Part shown: positions 4,019-5,340 of the stretch, piece by piece | Layout: each line of letters opens with the position of its first letter | Numbering within the stretch: position 1 is the stretch's first letter | Assembly: GCA_030592025.1 (NCBI GenBank) | Contig: JAUUZX010000159.1 | Location: 1-5,340 of the forward strand | Source: a bacterium | GTDB lineage: Bacteria > Krumholzibacteriota > Krumholzibacteria > LZORAL124-64-63 | Length of the DNA: 5,340 nt | Direction: 5' to 3' | Made by a program: the position numbers and the translations under genes | Notes under the pieces: generated by a model | The model's database searches: none | What the model saw: the letters and a program-made list of their open reading frames with translations, nothing else | Told to the model about the DNA's origin: nothing

Positions 4019-5340
4019 TCAGGGAGGGGTGGTGGTCAGCTGACCGGCATTGACGATCTGGTAGCCATTCTCCGAGCCGTCCTCTCCGAGGGTGCCCGTC
4101 GCGCGATCGCAGTAGAGCCAGGTCGACCCGAAGTCGTTGGAGACGCGGAAGGCGAAGTCGTAGGGAGAGCCAGCGGCCGCCGGGAGGTTCAGATCGGCCT
4201 GATACTCGTCATTTCCGGGCTCCGGCACGGGCACCGCATTGGCGGCATCCCAAGCAGGGTTCGCCAGGGCCGTCGTCCAGGTCCAACTCCCAGGCGCCGT
4301 GGTCGGGTCACTGCCATCCGCGCCGTAGCCAAGTTCGACCAACAAGGCCGCGCTGGCATCCACGGCATCGGTGAGATCGGTGACGCCTGAGATGAAGACT
4401 CGGAGGGAGAAGGTGGTCGGCGTGGTCTCGACGTCCGTGAGATCCAGGGGGAACTGCAATCGGCACCAGCCCACGGCCGTGCACTGACCGGAGTTGGTGA
4501 AATCACAATTGCCCGAGCCCCCATTACAAGTATCGGTCGTGCAGGGATCCGTGTCGTCACAGGCCACCGCGGTGCCCGCACAAATGCCGCTGGCCTCGCA
4601 GGTATCGCTGGTGGTGCAAATATCTCCGTCCGTGCAGGTGTTGCTGGTGTCGATCGTGTACGCGCACTGTCCCGTCGAAGGCTCGCAAGCGTCGTCGGTG
4701 CAGGGATCGCTGTCGTCGCAAACCATCAGCGTGCCCGAGCAGCTGCTGCTGGCATCGCATTCGTCGGTACTGGTGCAGGGATCTCCATCGTCACAGCCCG
4801 CGCCGACATCTGCGATGTAATTGCAGCCCGTTGCAGAATCGCAGGAGGAGATCTCGCAGCCGTTTCCTTGATCACAGTTGACGGCATTTCCCGCGGCGCA
4901 GCTGCCGTCACCCTGACAGACCTCACCGGCGGTACAGGCGTCGCCGTCGTCGCAGGAGGCACCAGCGGAGATGGTGTAGAGGCAGTTGCCGCCGAGATCG
5001 CAGCTGTCCAAGGTGCAGGGATCGCTGTCATCGCAGCTGACACCGGATCCGCCACCACAGCTGCCGTTGGCCTGGCAGGTCGTGGCGCTGGTGCAGGCAT
5101 CACCGTCGTCGCAGGCAATCCCCAGCACCGGCTGATGCGCGCAGCCCGTGAGCGCATCGCAGCTGTCCGCGGTGCAATCGTTGAGGTCGTCGCAATCGGT
5201 GGTCCCGGGACCCGCGCAGCTGCCGTTGGCCTGGCAGATGTCTCCCGAGGTGCATCTGTCCTGATCGTCGCAGCTCGCGCCGGCGGCCGGAGTCGACCCA
5301 CAGGCCATGGTCAGCGGGTCGCAGGCGTCGAGGGTGCAGG
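4019..5340 (-). CDS. Secreted-type Cys-rich repeat protein (Dicty_CTDC-like 'CDDGDPCT' repeats), N-terminus beyond right edge
   Basis: The frame is open from the right edge to TGA at 4021-4019. ATG 5308 falls inside a repeat unit, and residues before it (CTLDACDPLT) continue the pattern, so the true start is outside. The visible part has about 287 residues of four-cysteine repeats of the type C-DDGDPC-TxDxC-DxxTGxC, resembling the Pfam Dictyostelium repeat family (PF00526), which is frequent in extracellular proteins of myxobacteria. A 153-residue domain without repeats follows: C282-RLQFPLDLTDVETTP, beta-rich stretches, GYGADGSDP, WTWTTALANPAWD, NDEYQADLNLP, YDFAFRVSNDFGSTWLYCD. It resembles the beta-sandwich C-terminal modules that often end such proteins. 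Very high Cys, Asp, Gly and Thr and low Lys indicate a disulfide-rich protein outside the cytoplasm, as surface, adhesive or matrix material. The protein ends NAGQLTTTPP with no sorting tail or membrane anchor. Exact role unknown. Numbering here counts from codon 5308. Confidence 0.88.
   Translation of the reverse strand, partial: CTLDACDPLTMACGSTPAAGASCDDQDRCTSGDICQANGSCAGPGTTDCDDLNDCTADSCDALTGCAHQPVLGIACDDGDACTSATTCQANGSCGGGSGVSCDDSDPCTLDSCDLGGNCLYTISAGASCDDGDACTAGEVCQGDGSCAAGNAVNCDQGNGCEISSCDSATGCNYIADVGAGCDDGDPCTSTDECDASSSCSGTLMVCDDSDPCTDDACEPSTGQCAYTIDTSNTCTDGDICTTSDTCEASGICAGTAVACDDTDPCTTDTCNGGSGNCDFTNSGQCTAVGWCRLQFPLDLTDVETTPTTFSLRVFISGVTDLTDAVDASAALLVELGYGADGSDPTTAPGSWTWTTALANPAWDAANAVPVPEPGNDEYQADLNLPAAAGSPYDFAFRVSNDFGSTWLYCDRATGTLGEDGSENGYQIVNAGQLTTTPP
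4481..5340 (-). repeat. Cys-rich repeat array, ten full units plus one partial, alternating two types
   Basis: Within the protein the units start at Cys13, 39, 66, 92, 119, 145, 172, 197, 225 and 250 (numbered from codon 5308). Odd units have cysteine spacing 6-6-6 (C-x5-C-x5-C-x5-C) and often contain QxxGSC. Even units have spacing 6-5-6 or 6-5-7 with TxDSCDxxTGxC followed by an aromatic or Thr. The pair period is exactly 53 residues (159 bases) for units 1-2, 3-4, 5-6 and 7-8, and 51 for 9-10. The partial unit at the window edge is of the even type, keeping the alternation. DNA copies of GTGCAGGGATC begin at 4539, 4698, 4772 and 5013 on the plus strand. Confidence 0.9.
5058..5237. repeat. 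Exact 21-base direct repeat at 159-base offset
   Basis: Bases 5058-5078 and 5217-5237 are identical over 21 bases. They encode the same QANGSC segment in units 3 and 1 of the Cys-rich array. The offset equals the two-unit period, consistent with array growth by duplication of two-unit blocks. Confidence 0.7.

Noticed and set aside
4494..5301. Other frames through the Cys-rich array (plus strand 4494-4820; minus strand 4726-5301 and 4557-4760)
   Set aside because: They are out-of-frame readings of the repeat array. The repetitive look comes from the periodic DNA, and only the Cys frame gives conserved cysteine spacing and a non-repeat domain.
5306..5308. ATG as the start of the Cys-rich protein
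   Set aside because: The frame stays open to the window edge and encodes a further partial repeat upstream, so this Met is internal. No signal peptide follows it.
4481..5340. CRISPR-like or tandem DNA repeat array
   Set aside because: The repeats are degenerate, in frame and encode a conserved cysteine pattern, so this is a protein repeat and not a CRISPR array or satellite.

Overview
The window is GC-rich and most of it has strong G/C third-position bias. It looks like a fragment of a bacterial chromosome or metagenomic contig from a myxobacteria-like lineage (Myxococcota or related former Deltaproteobacteria). That placement is inferred from two gene types common there: a secreted protein made of Cys-rich 'CDDGDPCT' repeats, and a short regulator joining a Cys motif to a sigma-70 region-4 helix-turn-helix. 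No 16S rRNA or other marker gene is present, so it stays an inference.

Layout. Bases 1-118 differ from the rest (about 47% G+C by my count, against about 70% in the next 60 bases). On the minus strand they encode 39 residues of a CotH-like kinase, which reads out of the window to the left. Near base 100-121 this meets the truncated front of a plus-strand HD-GYP phosphodiesterase gene. Both genes lack their N-terminal parts at the same point, so the junction is either a real rearrangement or an assembly or cloning chimera.

From there to 2870 runs a tight plus-strand gene train that looks like one operon: HD-GYP domain protein, queF (preQ0 reductase for queuosine tRNA modification), an unrecognised 109-residue protein overlapping queF by ATGA, and a MATE-family multidrug/cation antiporter. 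Gaps are 12 bases, a 4-base overlap and 12 bases. An unrecognised 148-residue minus-strand gene (2867-3313) meets the MATE gene tail to tail, with overlapping stop codons.

Bases 3314-3547 are a 234-base divergent intergenic region of lower GC, with a weak promoter candidate, two overlapping short palindromes and a small hairpin. They lead into a plus-strand regulator gene (3548-4015) with four cysteines and a sigma-region-4 HTH. Three bases after its stop, on the opposite strand, lies the end of a large Cys-rich repeat protein gene that runs off the right edge. Its repeat units alternate strictly between two cysteine spacings, giving a 53-residue (159-base) super-repeat, followed by a 153-residue non-repeat C-terminal domain.

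I see no rRNA, tRNA, CRISPR array or insertion sequence. The strongest candidates for follow-up are the CotH/HD-GYP junction, the four-cysteine sigma-4-like regulator and the two-register Cys-rich repeat array.
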